Below are positions 41,029 to 49,929 of a stretch of DNA of 64,000 nucleotides, in pieces. This DNA is from Prevotella sp. Lineage in GTDB: Bacteria; Bacteroidota; Bacteroidia; Bacteroidales; Bacteroidaceae. The translations under genes were made by a program, and so were the position numbers. Every line of letters begins with the position of its first letter. The stretch's first letter is position 1. Where the stretch lies: contig JAFVFY010000056.1 in the NCBI GenBank assembly GCA_017475265.1, positions 30,031-94,030 of the forward strand, read 5' to 3'. A model generated the notes under the pieces. It did not search any database. It was not told the DNA's origin and was given only the letters and a program-made list of their open reading frames with translations.

Positions 41029-41099
41029 ATAGATTCTATTTATTCGGCAAATTTATAATAAATTCCCGTAATGGCAAAACTTTTTTATAATTTTTGGGT

Positions 41100-41267
41100 A
41101 GAACAAGAGCCAAAAGCTCAAATCCTAAAAAGTATATCGAACGGGAGCGACGCTCAATCCTTATTCACAGGTTAGTAAATAAAGTTTGTTTGTGTTCCCT
41201 TTGGGAGCACGGGCGTCCTCGCCCGCCTTTGTGCTGCTCTCCCCATTGTGTCCGTGGCTATGTCATA
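41100..41267. repeat. Direct repeat copy B flanking the Rpn gene
   Basis: AGAACAAGAGCCAAAAGCTC through CGAACGGGA, then CCCTTTGGGAGCACGGGCGT and TCCTCGCCCGCC to GGCTATGTCATAAG. About 95 percent identical to copy A in the outer blocks. The rest of the gap to 41412 shows nothing recognisable. Confidence 0.88.
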
Positions 41268-41412
41268 AGATGATTGTTTTGGATCCACTTAGTGCATATC
41301 GCTTGCAAAAGTACGAAATGTTTCTCTATGCTGCAAGAAAAAACGAAATATTTTTAGGAACATGCCGCAGAGGCTACGCTGTGGACGAATAACCACGGAC
41401 GTATGGACATTT

Positions 41413-42123
41413 CTATCTGACGACACGGACGATGCCGTCTATCACCTGAAAATGTACGTCCCGCCCAGCGAAGGGCATGCCGTAGATGCGGGAGGGGTCG
41501 TCGTGATACTGCGGTCGGGGGTCCTGGGAAAGGACTTGACGCAGGGCTTCCAGTTCGGCGGGGGAGAAAAGACGGGCAAGGGATGAGGGGATGTCCACTT
41601 TCAGGGGTTGCCATTCGTGGGTGTCGACGAAGCCGCTGCGGGCATCTGGATGACTGTCGGTATAGGCTACATAGGGTTTGATGTCGTAGATGGGTGTGCC
41701 ATCCATGAGATCGGCACCAAGCACGTGGATGACAGGGCCGTAAGCAGCGGTCATTTCCACATTATCAATATATACGGAGGAGAGGCCTAGACCATTAGGA
41801 CGGAAAGGAGAACGGGAGGCGAACACCCCTACCCTCTCGTTGCCGCCCAGCCGTGGCGGACGGACGGTGAGGCGGGGATTGCAGACTCCCTTCAACGAGG
41901 TGCGGGCTGGCACGGGGCCTGCCCCTACAGGTGGATTGGCAGAGAAGCCCCAGATGAGCCAAAGATGGGAGAACGCCTCCAGACCGCGTACTGCCTCAGC
42001 ACTTCGATATTGCGGTTCGAGCACGATACGTCCCGGAAGCTTGTCGGCAACACCGCTCTGACGCGGAATGCCGAACTTAGAGGTCATCGGCGAATGGAAA
42101 TATGCTATAGGCTGAATATCCAT
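41413..42123 (-). CDS. trmO: tRNA (N6-threonylcarbamoyladenosine37-N6)-methyltransferase TrmO, with in-frame insertion
   Basis: 236 residues. TrmO methylates t6A37 of threonine tRNAs with SAM. Seen: IQPIAYFHSPMTSKFGIPRQSG, GLEAFSHLWLIWGF, TVRPPRLGGNERVGVFASRSPFRPNGLGLSSV and MDGTPIYDIKPYVAYTDSHPDA. Between GFSANP and TVRPPR there are extra residues (PVGAGPVPARTSLKGVCNPR) encoded at about 41878-41940 by GGCACGGGGCCTGCCCCTAC and neighbours, a sequence resembling dispersed GTAGGGGCAGGCCCCGTGCC repeats. The insertion keeps the frame and falls in a loop before the SAM-binding region. Confidence 0.92.
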   Translation of the reverse strand: MDIQPIAYFHSPMTSKFGIPRQSGVADKLPGRIVLEPQYRSAEAVRGLEAFSHLWLIWGFSANPPVGAGPVPARTSLKGVCNPRLTVRPPRLGGNERVGVFASRSPFRPNGLGLSSVYIDNVEMTAAYGPVIHVLGADLMDGTPIYDIKPYVAYTDSHPDARSGFVDTHEWQPLKVDIPSSLARLFSPAELEALRQVLSQDPRPQYHDDPSRIYGMPFAGRDVHFQVIDGIVRVVR

Positions 42124-42170
42124 GGAGAAAAGATAAGCAGGGACTACACATCCCCGCGAACAGTCAACAG

Positions 42171-43550
42171 TCAGTCGTAGCAGCCCAAGCCCTTGGCCGT
42201 AGACAAGGAGTCAAGGTGGAAGTCGTAGATGAGGTTCTTCTCGTCGATGAGGCGGAAGTGCTGCTTGCCCTGTATGGAGTCCTCGGGCGTCTCCCAACGT
42301 ATGTCCACAAATCGGATGCTGTCTCCCTCAATAGCCGGGGTGCGCAACAGGGAGTTCTCAAAATAGAATTTGAAGGCAGTCAGGGAATCGCCTTCCAAAC
42401 TTTCACCCATGACCACATCGTCGGCATAGCCAGTAACGATACTTCCCTTCATCTGCATGGCATGGAGCGGATAGGGATAGGAGTTGTAGCTATTGGAGAA
42501 ACGAAGCGCTGCCCCACGGTCGGCCGACAAGGGATAGAACTGAGCCAGCGTGCATTGCTCCACGACAGCTACGCCACCATATACGGCAAGGCAGTCTCCC
42601 AACGTGTTAGAGAACTGACAGCGCAGCAAGCCCACGATGCTATTAAAAGCCTGTAGGCCAGGGCCTTTGCAATTATGGATAACGGAACGCTCCATGTAGA
42701 GTCGCTGAAGGCCTTCGACATACTTAGCCGAGTCGCACACGATGCCATACTCAGCATTACGTATCTCCGAGTCAACGAAGCGGTTGCCAAACGACGAGCT
42801 GCAAATCCTGACCCCTCGCCATTGTCCGCTGACACGGTCGTAGGGCAGGTAGTCGAACATGTGGTCCAGACGGTCGCCACGCAAAATAGCGTTCTCGGCC
42901 TTTACCTTGCCATAGACATCGAGGCCCGCCTTATCATGGAAATAGAGTGTAGTATTACGCAGGGTCAACGTAGCCGTACTGTCTACACGTATGCCACCAT
43001 AAACGACAATAGGTTTCTGACTCTCCACGACGCTGTCACGACTGATGACGGCATCGTGCCAAGGTATAGCATCCCAGGCAAAGCCCCGCAACGCCACCCG
43101 CTGCTCTACGCCACTCTCTAGCAGGAACACCAGGTCATCATCTATCTGAAGGGCTTCCTGACGTCCGTTCTCTGGTGCCGTCAGCTCCACGAACACGCGG
43201 ATGCTGTCACCTTCACGCACTTCCAGTTCGTTGACCACCGAGCCGATGGTATTGTCGAGATAAGAACCATCGACATTCACTCGGAAGCCCGTCTGGTTGC
43301 CCTGACGAAGTCGCACGCTCTGCAGACGGATACCCTTCTTCATGCGGTTGAACACCCAAAAGTCGTATGTACGCGACCCTACGGTGCTGAACACCGTGTC
43401 CATAATCACGGAGTCACGTGAGAAGGTAAGCCTGGCCGAAGGGCTGACAGAGAACTCATCATCATCGCTACAAGCCCCAAAAACAGCTACGATGACAACT
43501 AACGCAAAGGAGTAAAAGAATGAAGAAGTGAAGGAAGATAATCGGTTCAT
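42171..43550 (-). CDS. Beta-helix lipoprotein of unknown function
   Basis: 459 residues. Signal peptide with lipobox VAVFGAC (Cys about 27). Residues 30-170 form a beta-sandwich region (DSVIMDTVFSTVGSRTYDFWVFN, SIRVFVELTAPENGRQEALQIDD). Residues 170-400 have the repetitive short strands of a right-handed parallel beta-helix (LRNTTLYFHDKAGLDVYGKVKAENAILRG, NRFVDSEIRNAEYGIVCDS, CQFSNTLGDCLAVYGGVAVVEQC). This whole-protein type is widespread in Bacteroidales without known function; the helix may bind or present glycans at the surface. One base separates it from the phosphatase-like gene upstream, indicating one transcript. Confidence 0.82.
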   Translation of the reverse strand: MNRLSSFTSSFFYSFALVVIVAVFGACSDDDEFSVSPSARLTFSRDSVIMDTVFSTVGSRTYDFWVFNRMKKGIRLQSVRLRQGNQTGFRVNVDGSYLDNTIGSVVNELEVREGDSIRVFVELTAPENGRQEALQIDDDLVFLLESGVEQRVALRGFAWDAIPWHDAVISRDSVVESQKPIVVYGGIRVDSTATLTLRNTTLYFHDKAGLDVYGKVKAENAILRGDRLDHMFDYLPYDRVSGQWRGVRICSSSFGNRFVDSEIRNAEYGIVCDSAKYVEGLQRLYMERSVIHNCKGPGLQAFNSIVGLLRCQFSNTLGDCLAVYGGVAVVEQCTLAQFYPLSADRGAALRFSNSYNSYPYPLHAMQMKGSIVTGYADDVVMGESLEGDSLTAFKFYFENSLLRTPAIEGDSIRFVDIRWETPEDSIQGKQHFRLIDEKNLIYDFHLDSLSTAKGLGCYD

Positions 43551-43551
43551 C

Positions 43552-44616
43552 CTAGAGGGCTAAAATCATGAAGACTGGATAGTGGTCGGAGTAGTTGATT
43601 TCCTTTTTATAATATGCCTCACCCTTGAAATGGTCGTCGTGGAAGATGTAGTCTATACGTAAGCCTACGTTCTTATTCTTCATGAAGGTATACATAAGAC
43701 CCTTTCCACATTCACGGAATCCATCGATGAGCTTATCACCCAGCACCGTCTCATAGACGTAAGAATAGGGCACGTCGTTGAAGTCGCCACAGACAATCAC
43801 CGGCAATTCAGTCTCATTGATAGCCTTCGCCACCTGTTCTGCCTGACGCGCACGTCTTGCCATCTCGTAGGTATATACGTCGAAGATTAACTTGAGGACG
43901 GCGTTCCTCTCAACGAGTTCCCCTTGCTGCTGTCTTTTCGAGACCTGGTGCAACGAACCATTGACACCAGTAGTCTGAAGGTGAACGTTAAAGACGCGGA
44001 TAGTAGTACCATCGACGTTAATGTCGGCCCACATAGCACTATTGTTAGTCTTTCCAAAGTCAATCTTCTCCGTCTGAAGGATGGGATAACGGCTGTAGAT
44101 GACCATATCCCCACGTCCCTGGGCCATGTAGGCGAAATAGTCCTTGTATCTGTCGGAATTGAGCATTTCGCCACTTTGGTCGTAGTACTCCTGGATACAT
44201 AGCACATCGATGCTCTGTTCCCTCATCTCCTGCAAGATGTCCTGAGCCTTGAAGCCCGACACCTCACGGCCAAAGCAGGCCACATTATAGGATGCAATCC
44301 TAAGTCCCGACTGCGAGGCGTTGCCCTTGAAGCTCCATCCTGGGTTATAGAGGGTGCCCGCATATCTGATGCAGCAAAGTAGAGTCAGGCCTGGAATGAG
44401 AAGCCAATGCCAGCGACGTTGAACGAGCCACACGAGGAACATAACCACGTTGCCTAAGATGAGCAGTGGCAGCACATACACAAGCATTGCCAGTGCCGTG
44501 CTCGATGACGGGTCGGCATTGCCTCCAAAGAGTGCAAACAAAGTGAAAACTGCCAGCAGCACAGTGACCACCAGCAGCATAAACGATATGTATTTGTAAA
44601 TTGCAAGCTTTCCCAT
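43552..44616 (-). CDS. Membrane endonuclease/exonuclease/phosphatase (EEP) family protein
   Basis: 354 residues from ATG 44616; an upstream in-frame start at 44655 would overlap the hybrid kinase gene. Two or three membrane helices (FMLLVVTVLLAVFTLFALF, LAMLVYVLPLLILGNVVMFLVWL, WLLIPGLTLLCCIRY) are followed by a periplasmic EEP domain: GLRIASYNVACFG, DVLCIQEYY with the metal Glu, GDMVIYSRYPI, IRVFNVHLQTTG, PVIVCGDFNDVPYSYVYE and INYSDHYPVFMILAL with the catalytic Asp-His. The substrate could be a phosphodiester in DNA, lipid or a metabolite. This architecture is common next to rhomboid genes in other Bacteroidetes; here a hybrid kinase precedes it. Confidence 0.87.
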   Translation of the reverse strand: MGKLAIYKYISFMLLVVTVLLAVFTLFALFGGNADPSSSTALAMLVYVLPLLILGNVVMFLVWLVQRRWHWLLIPGLTLLCCIRYAGTLYNPGWSFKGNASQSGLRIASYNVACFGREVSGFKAQDILQEMREQSIDVLCIQEYYDQSGEMLNSDRYKDYFAYMAQGRGDMVIYSRYPILQTEKIDFGKTNNSAMWADINVDGTTIRVFNVHLQTTGVNGSLHQVSKRQQQGELVERNAVLKLIFDVYTYEMARRARQAEQVAKAINETELPVIVCGDFNDVPYSYVYETVLGDKLIDGFRECGKGLMYTFMKNKNVGLRIDYIFHDDHFKGEAYYKKEINYSDHYPVFMILAL

Positions 44617-44629
44617 TATATGATAGATT

Positions 44630-45889
44630 TCATCGTCCAACGTACTTCTCGACAATCATCAAGAGGTCTTCCGGCCTGAAAGGCTTGGCCAGGAAGTCAT
44701 CACATCCCGCAGCCTTCGCCTCACGGATATTCTCCTGGAAGGCATAGGCACTGACAGCGACGACAGGCGTTTCATGGCTCACCTCCTTAATAATGCGAGT
44801 AGCATCAAGACCGTTCATGTCGGGCATACGTATATCCATAAGAATAAGGTCGGGTTTCTCCTCCTCGTTGAGAGTGACAGCCTCAATACCATTATGTGCA
44901 CGAATGACCACGTAGTGGTGACGTTTCTTCAGTACCGTCTGGACAAGCTGGAAATTGCTTTCCTCGTCTTCAGCCACGAGGATGATTCTCTTCTCGTACT
45001 GTTCGCTCTTACTGCTCACGCGCAGCGAGTTTTGGGTGCTGGCAAAGTCACGCCTGCTCACCGACATGCCTCCAATAGTACCATGGAATGGCAGGGTGAA
45101 TGTAAACGTCGAGCCTTTGTCAAGTTCAGACTTCACCTCGATGTGACCCTCCATCTTTTCCACTATGATGCGGCAAAGCGCCAATCCCAGTCCGTACCCC
45201 TTGTTCTGCTCTGCGTCTTTCGAGGCATAGGTCTCGAAGATGTGGTCGATGAATTTGGGGTCAATACCCGAACCTGTATCGGAAACGAAGAACTCTATCT
45301 CGGTATTCTCGTTCTTCAGGTTGTAGCCGAAGTTAATCGTTCCCTTGGCCGTATGCTTCAGGGCATTTGAAATGAGGTTCGACAACACCTGCGTGATACG
45401 GTTCTCGTCGGTGACCATCGAAATGACACTCTCAGGCTTGAAGGTTGTCAGCGCCACAGTATCAGGACAGCGGAACTTGAAGAGCTGCTTGATACTGGAC
45501 ATCAGCTGGTTCAAGTCGGTGGGATATTTCTTAATGACGATTTCTCCCGACTCAGCCCTTGAGAGGTCAAGAATCTCGTTCAGCAAATCCAAGAGTCGTC
45601 GGCTGTTGCTCTCGATGATTTCCATATAGTTCATCCTTTCCTCAGCCGAGTCGGTAAGGGCGATGATGTTAGCGAAACCTTCGATAGCATTAAGGGGTGT
45701 GCGAATCTCATGCGACATATTGGCAAGGAACAACGATTTCATCCTGCTGGCATTCTCTGCCTTCAGGGCTTTTTCTTCGTATTCCTTAAGTTTCTTGTTC
45801 GCCTGCTCCAGTTGTTCGTTTGCCATGTTGAGCCTATGGTTCACCTCGGCATACTTCAAAAGCAACAGTTCCTTTTCATCTTGATTCAT
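44630..45889 (-). CDS. Hybrid histidine kinase-response regulator without a sensor domain
   Basis: 419 residues from ATG 45889 (MNQDEKELLLLKYAEV); an ATG one codon earlier is equal. A coiled coil fills residues 5-50, HisKA has H60 in LFLANMSHEIRTPLNAIEGF, and HATPase_c has N box LVSNALKHT-type LSNLISNALKHTAKG, G1 SDTGSGID and G2 GYGLGLALC. A receiver domain (RIILVAEDEESNFQLV, phospho-Asp in LILMDIRMPDMNG) ends the protein. No membrane segment or input domain is present, so it is cytoplasmic and probably reads a partner through the coiled coil. The output partner is unknown. Confidence 0.92.
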   Translation of the reverse strand: MNQDEKELLLLKYAEVNHRLNMANEQLEQANKKLKEYEEKALKAENASRMKSLFLANMSHEIRTPLNAIEGFANIIALTDSAEERMNYMEIIESNSRRLLDLLNEILDLSRAESGEIVIKKYPTDLNQLMSSIKQLFKFRCPDTVALTTFKPESVISMVTDENRITQVLSNLISNALKHTAKGTINFGYNLKNENTEIEFFVSDTGSGIDPKFIDHIFETYASKDAEQNKGYGLGLALCRIIVEKMEGHIEVKSELDKGSTFTFTLPFHGTIGGMSVSRRDFASTQNSLRVSSKSEQYEKRIILVAEDEESNFQLVQTVLKKRHHYVVIRAHNGIEAVTLNEEEKPDLILMDIRMPDMNGLDATRIIKEVSHETPVVAVSAYAFQENIREAKAAGCDDFLAKPFRPEDLLMIVEKYVGR

Positions 45890-45932
45890 CATCAATAGTC
45901 GCAAAAAACAATTATAGCTTGTTTTGAGATTG

Positions 45933-45964
45933 CAAAAGTAGGGAAAAAATAATTACCCACGAAA
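45933..45964 (-). promoter_or_regulatory. Promoter of the hybrid kinase gene (TTTC-N20-TACTTTTG)
   Basis: Plus strand CAAAAGTA (45933-45940) and GAAA (45961-45964); leader of about 37 nt to ATG 45889. Confidence 0.65.
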
Positions 45965-46034
45965 TATTTTAAGAATTATTTAAACTCTTATCAGAATTTA
46001 GTAACATAAAACAAGTCCAAAGCCTGTTTTTTCG

Positions 46035-48989
46035 TCAGTTAGTCAACTTTGGCTTCAGTTCGTCTGGCGACTCATTAGTGAACATATTCACGGGTGGTGC
46101 CTGTTTCTCGAAGAAGTTGCGTACGTCCTGCTCGGTGAGGGTCAGCGAAGGCTGGAAGTCGTCACTCTGCATATAGCTGAGTATGGCCTTGCGCATCTGT
46201 CGGGCCACGTGGCGACGACTCAGATTGTTGCTGATGTCCATGGTAGTCATGAGCAGACGCCCCTTCCCTACCCTAGCCTCAATGAGCATGCCCAGCTTAC
46301 GGCTCACGTGCCAGGTATCTATGGGCTGAATGGGTGGCTGGTAGTCGGCAGGAAGATACATGAGGTTCATCACCTGAGCATGGTTAAGCAGTTCCCACCA
46401 GTTGAGATTTGACCAGTTGTCGGTGGGGAAGCCGTGACGGAAGAGCGGATGACTGTCGTCGATATAGGCACCCGTTGTATGGGGTGGCCGCATCTTGAAC
46501 CACGAAGTGTTCCAGAACACGGGCAGGTAAGTCTGCTTCACGTCGCTGCCCAAGGTGACGCGACCAGCTGCGGTGAGTAACACCGTGCCGCCATTATGAA
46601 GTGCTTCCAGAGCCTTTGCATCCAACGAGTCAGAGACGTAGGGCTGTGCAGGTAGCGCAGCATACGAGACAGAATCCTGTTCTTCCGACTCCTCAGGATA
46701 GACCCAGAAGTCCCACTCGTTTTTCAGTTTTCCCGATAGTTGCACTACAAGTGTCAGTTTCTGAGGAGCCTTGATGCTGTCGAGAGCAAACCGCACCGTC
46801 CCCACCTGCGTGTTCTTGCTGATGGGAATTGCGCCATGGGAAAGGATGCCCCCCGTCATTACCAGTCCTGAATCATTCATTATATAATAAGATGTACGAA
46901 CACCAGTCACTGTACAATTATAGGCATTGTACACCTCCACGGGCACTACCAAAGAATCTTTCGGGGTATAAACAAACTTTGGGAATCGAGCCAAGGGCAC
47001 TATTACGTTGCAGAACTTCCGCCATTGCTTAGCGTCGGTATAGCCTTTCTCACGCCAGAACACATTGAGCGGCCCCACGAGAGCAGTTCCCTGGCCGCTA
47101 TAGTCATTCAACGATAGTAGCTGGAAGCCTGTGTATTCTGGTGTTCGTAGGTTGCGTTCTATCTCGTATTTGTAACACAGGGTCTGGAGCCGACCGCTGG
47201 CATCGAGGAATTTCTCTGCCTGCGAGGCCATGCCATTGTCGCGCAACAAGTCACGGAATATCTCAAAGTTGCGGGCTTTATATACACCAGTGTACTGGTT
47301 TATCTCCTTAAAGTCGGGGAAAGCGCACCATTGTCCCTGCTCATGTGCAATGATGGGAGACTGATTTGAGGGTTGAGAGATTTGAGGTTTGAAGTTCTTG
47401 GGATGAAGTATTTGGTTATAGTAGTCATCGTCAGACGATGGAGCATGGCGGTCCCAATCCAAGCCACGTGCACCACCCTTGACATGGTACTCCGAACCGC
47501 CATCCCAGGCCCAGCCGCCACCAACGGATGCCCCGCAGTAGACTTTCGTGGAGTCGTACTCATGCATCTGGCGCACCCAGTCATCACAATAGGGCACCCA
47601 GTCGCCGGCCGGTTCATTGCCAGCGGCCATCATCACGAAGGAGGGATGATTGCCGTAGGTATCAATGATACGTTTACTTTCGTCCAGTAAATATTGGTCT
47701 ATGGTCATGCCCCGACGGAGCTTCACCCCGTGGTTAGGCCACGAGGGACCCTCGGGCTGCAAGTAGATACCCACACGGTCGGCAGCAGTAAAAGCCGCTT
47801 CTGGCGGACAGTAGCTATGGAAGCGCATCATATTGATGCCATACTCCTTGCACTTCTTGAATACACGTGTCCACTCCTCCTCGTCGGTGGGCGGATAGCC
47901 CGTCTCAGGAAAGCAGCAGTTCTCTACCGTTCCCCGGATGAAGAGCGGGTGGCCGTTTATCATCATCTGCCGACCATCGATGGAAATGTCACGGAAGCCG
48001 AAGGTGGTCTCATAGCAGTCTTCACCCGCATAGACACGCAGCCGGTAGACGACGGGCAAGAACTCGTCCCACGCCAGCATCTTATTGGTCATCTTTATAT
48101 CAAACTCCATGCGCTGTCCTTTCAATTCCTGAAAGAAGCTCCACACATTGATGAGTGGCGCGCTCTCCATAGGAGAGTCCATCAACACCTCGTAGACAAT
48201 ACCGTATTCACGCGTCTGCATCACATGAACGTCGCCCAGATACTGATTAGCATGGTTCTCCAAGTCCACCACCACATGGGCCTTTTTGTGCAGCAGGTCG
48301 GGATAGACCCTCACGTTGCGTATGTTCACATGCTTGGGCCTCGCCTGTAACTCTATGCGCCCGACAATGCCGTTCCAGTTGCCCTGTGTCTGGTCAGTCA
48401 CGGAATGTGAATCCTGACCCACGCATACGTTCTCTATGCCGTTGTACACCCGGATGAGTATTTCGTTTGGCTGTCCCCATCGCAGCAGCTTCGTCACGTC
48501 AAACACATGAGGTGTGGAGAGGCTCATTTGGTGGCCTACTTCACTGCCATTCACGTAGACGGTGGTCTCAATATGCGGCCTTTCCAAGAAAAGCATCACA
48601 CGCTCGTCTTTCCAGTCACGTGGCACGTAGATGGTACGCCCATACCAGGCTGCACCTACATAGTGGCGTTCCGGTGTGAGGAAGAACGGGAACTTCATAT
48701 TGTCCTCCTGGCGGTAGCGCTCCATGTAGGGATTAAAGTAATACGACGAATCATAGAGCGACCCCGTCCACTGCGTCTTCACGCTTACCGGCACTCCCTT
48801 ACCGCTGGTAAGCATGGAGCCAGGCAACATCACGTACTCCTTGGAGGAATCTACGAGAGCCTTGACAGTATCGGCAGGAGCATCACCCATATAGAAGTTC
48901 CACGCCCCAGCAAGGTCGATGATGGCCTGAGCCCGACCTGACAAGGACAGAAAGGCGAGTAGGAAAACGGACAGTATTCTCATAAACAT
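46035..48989 (-). CDS. Secreted glycoside hydrolase family 2 enzyme (beta-galactosidase/glucuronidase-like)
   Basis: 984 residues; ATG 48989 or 48983 (MRILSVFLLAFLSLSGRAQA signal). Domain order: GH2 sugar-binding domain (YVGAAWYGRTIYVPRDWKDERVMLFLERPHIETTVYVNG), immunoglobulin-like domain (RIELQARPKHVNIRNVRVYPD), TIM barrel (MINGHPLFIRGTVENCCF, INMMRFHSYCPPEAAFTAAD), acid/base Glu in VMMAAGNEPAGDW, nucleophile-type Glu in PIIAHEQGQWCAFP, and C-terminal beta domains. Residues about 532-544 (NFKPQISQPSNQS) come from a CTCAA repeat array between barrel elements. It would trim plant or host glycans in the periplasm or outside; the sugar is not assigned. Confidence 0.9.
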   Translation of the reverse strand: MFMRILSVFLLAFLSLSGRAQAIIDLAGAWNFYMGDAPADTVKALVDSSKEYVMLPGSMLTSGKGVPVSVKTQWTGSLYDSSYYFNPYMERYRQEDNMKFPFFLTPERHYVGAAWYGRTIYVPRDWKDERVMLFLERPHIETTVYVNGSEVGHQMSLSTPHVFDVTKLLRWGQPNEILIRVYNGIENVCVGQDSHSVTDQTQGNWNGIVGRIELQARPKHVNIRNVRVYPDLLHKKAHVVVDLENHANQYLGDVHVMQTREYGIVYEVLMDSPMESAPLINVWSFFQELKGQRMEFDIKMTNKMLAWDEFLPVVYRLRVYAGEDCYETTFGFRDISIDGRQMMINGHPLFIRGTVENCCFPETGYPPTDEEEWTRVFKKCKEYGINMMRFHSYCPPEAAFTAADRVGIYLQPEGPSWPNHGVKLRRGMTIDQYLLDESKRIIDTYGNHPSFVMMAAGNEPAGDWVPYCDDWVRQMHEYDSTKVYCGASVGGGWAWDGGSEYHVKGGARGLDWDRHAPSSDDDYYNQILHPKNFKPQISQPSNQSPIIAHEQGQWCAFPDFKEINQYTGVYKARNFEIFRDLLRDNGMASQAEKFLDASGRLQTLCYKYEIERNLRTPEYTGFQLLSLNDYSGQGTALVGPLNVFWREKGYTDAKQWRKFCNVIVPLARFPKFVYTPKDSLVVPVEVYNAYNCTVTGVRTSYYIMNDSGLVMTGGILSHGAIPISKNTQVGTVRFALDSIKAPQKLTLVVQLSGKLKNEWDFWVYPEESEEQDSVSYAALPAQPYVSDSLDAKALEALHNGGTVLLTAAGRVTLGSDVKQTYLPVFWNTSWFKMRPPHTTGAYIDDSHPLFRHGFPTDNWSNLNWWELLNHAQVMNLMYLPADYQPPIQPIDTWHVSRKLGMLIEARVGKGRLLMTTMDISNNLSRRHVARQMRKAILSYMQSDDFQPSLTLTEQDVRNFFEKQAPPVNMFTNESPDELKPKLTN
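47358..47396 (-). repeat. CTCAA-family array inside the GH2 gene
   Basis: Plus strand GATTTGAGGGTTGAGAGATT and TGAGGTTTGAAG; in the coding sense it reads TTCAAACCTCAAATCTCTCA, giving FKPQISQPSNQS. The orientation is the one free of stop codons. Confidence 0.85.
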
Positions 48990-49043
48990 TTGAGTTTTAA
49001 GTTCTTTAAAATCTTATGAATTCAACGTTTGCAATTGACGGTG

Positions 49044-49051
49044 CAAAGGTA
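49044..49051 (-). promoter_or_regulatory. -7 element (TACCTTTG) of the GH2 gene
   Basis: Plus strand CAAAGGTA; predicts a leader of about 48 nt to ATG 48989. No clear -33 box. Confidence 0.6.
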
Positions 49052-49167
49052 CGCATATTTTACGACATAGGCGTAAGGTTAGATAAAAATAACGCCAAAA
49101 AACGCTAAAAGTCTGCACAATAGTTTTAAATTGCGCAAATTTATTTCCGTGGTTCATATTATCGCCG

Positions 49168-49175
49168 TATTTTTG
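49168..49175 (+). promoter_or_regulatory. -7 element (TATTTTTG) very close to the DUF4369-like start
   Basis: TATTTTTG ends four bases before ATG 49180. Transcription would begin at or within a few bases of the start codon, suggesting a leaderless or nearly leaderless message. Confidence 0.45.
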
Positions 49176-49179
49176 CAGC

Positions 49180-49929
49180 ATGAAAAACATTCTTTACGCA
49201 CTTTTCGTTATTTCTGCTTTCGCTTCATGCGCAGAATCTTACACCATCCAAGGCTCCTCGTCGCTTGCATTGCTCGACGGCAACAAGCTCTATCTGAAAG
49301 CCATGGAGGGACGCGATATGAAGACCCTCGACTCCTGCGACGTGGTGCATGGTAAGTTCCGCTTCACAGGACTGCTGGACACGACGCAGATGGCCGCCCT
49401 CTTCATGGGTGAGAAAAGCGTGATGCCCATCGTGGTGGAGCGTGGCGACATCAAAGTGCGTATTGAGGACGCCCAGCAGAAAGTCAGCGGTTCACCGCTG
49501 AACGAAGTGCTCTACACCTTTCTCGACCAGCACAACCAACTGCAAAACGATTTGATTGAACTGGGACACCGTGAGAGCCGCATGTTGCTTGATGGAATTG
49601 ATGAAGACGTCATCAACCAGGAGATAACAAAAGAATGGGCTACGATAACCCAGCGTGAGGACAGTCTGGTGACGAACTTCGTGGTCGATAACTTCGACAA
49701 CGTACTCGGTCCCTTCATCTTCATTCAGATGAGTTCATCTGTTCCTCAGGTGGAGCACATCTGGAGCAAGGCACCCGACGAGTTCAAGCAGCAGCCCAAC
49801 GTGAGCGACTTCTACCAGCAAGTGACCAGTACCAACAATCCTGCCTTGCAAGACAACCACAACTCCGTCGCCACCTCGCCGCAGGACATCGACGATGCCA
49901 CCATACAAGATATCCTGAACGGAAAATGA
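49180..49929 (+). CDS. DUF4369-like lipoprotein
   Basis: 249 residues. Lipoprotein signal MKNILYALFVISAFASC (Cys 17). The next 90 residues follow the DUF4369 pattern found at the N-terminus of thioredoxin-like lipoproteins (YTIQGSSSLALLDGNKLYLKA, DSCDVVHGKFRFTGLLDTTQMAALFM, PIVVERGDIKVRIE). Here no thioredoxin domain follows: residues 110-200 are helical (FLDQHNQLQNDLIELGHRES, REDSLVTNFVVDNFDNVLGPFIF) and the tail is polar. Probably an outer-membrane-attached protein with a binding role. The stop overlaps the pyrC ATG (ATGA), coupling it to pyrimidine synthesis genes. Confidence 0.82.
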   Translation: MKNILYALFVISAFASCAESYTIQGSSSLALLDGNKLYLKAMEGRDMKTLDSCDVVHGKFRFTGLLDTTQMAALFMGEKSVMPIVVERGDIKVRIEDAQQKVSGSPLNEVLYTFLDQHNQLQNDLIELGHRESRMLLDGIDEDVINQEITKEWATITQREDSLVTNFVVDNFDNVLGPFIFIQMSSSVPQVEHIWSKAPDEFKQQPNVSDFYQQVTSTNNPALQDNHNSVATSPQDIDDATIQDILNGK

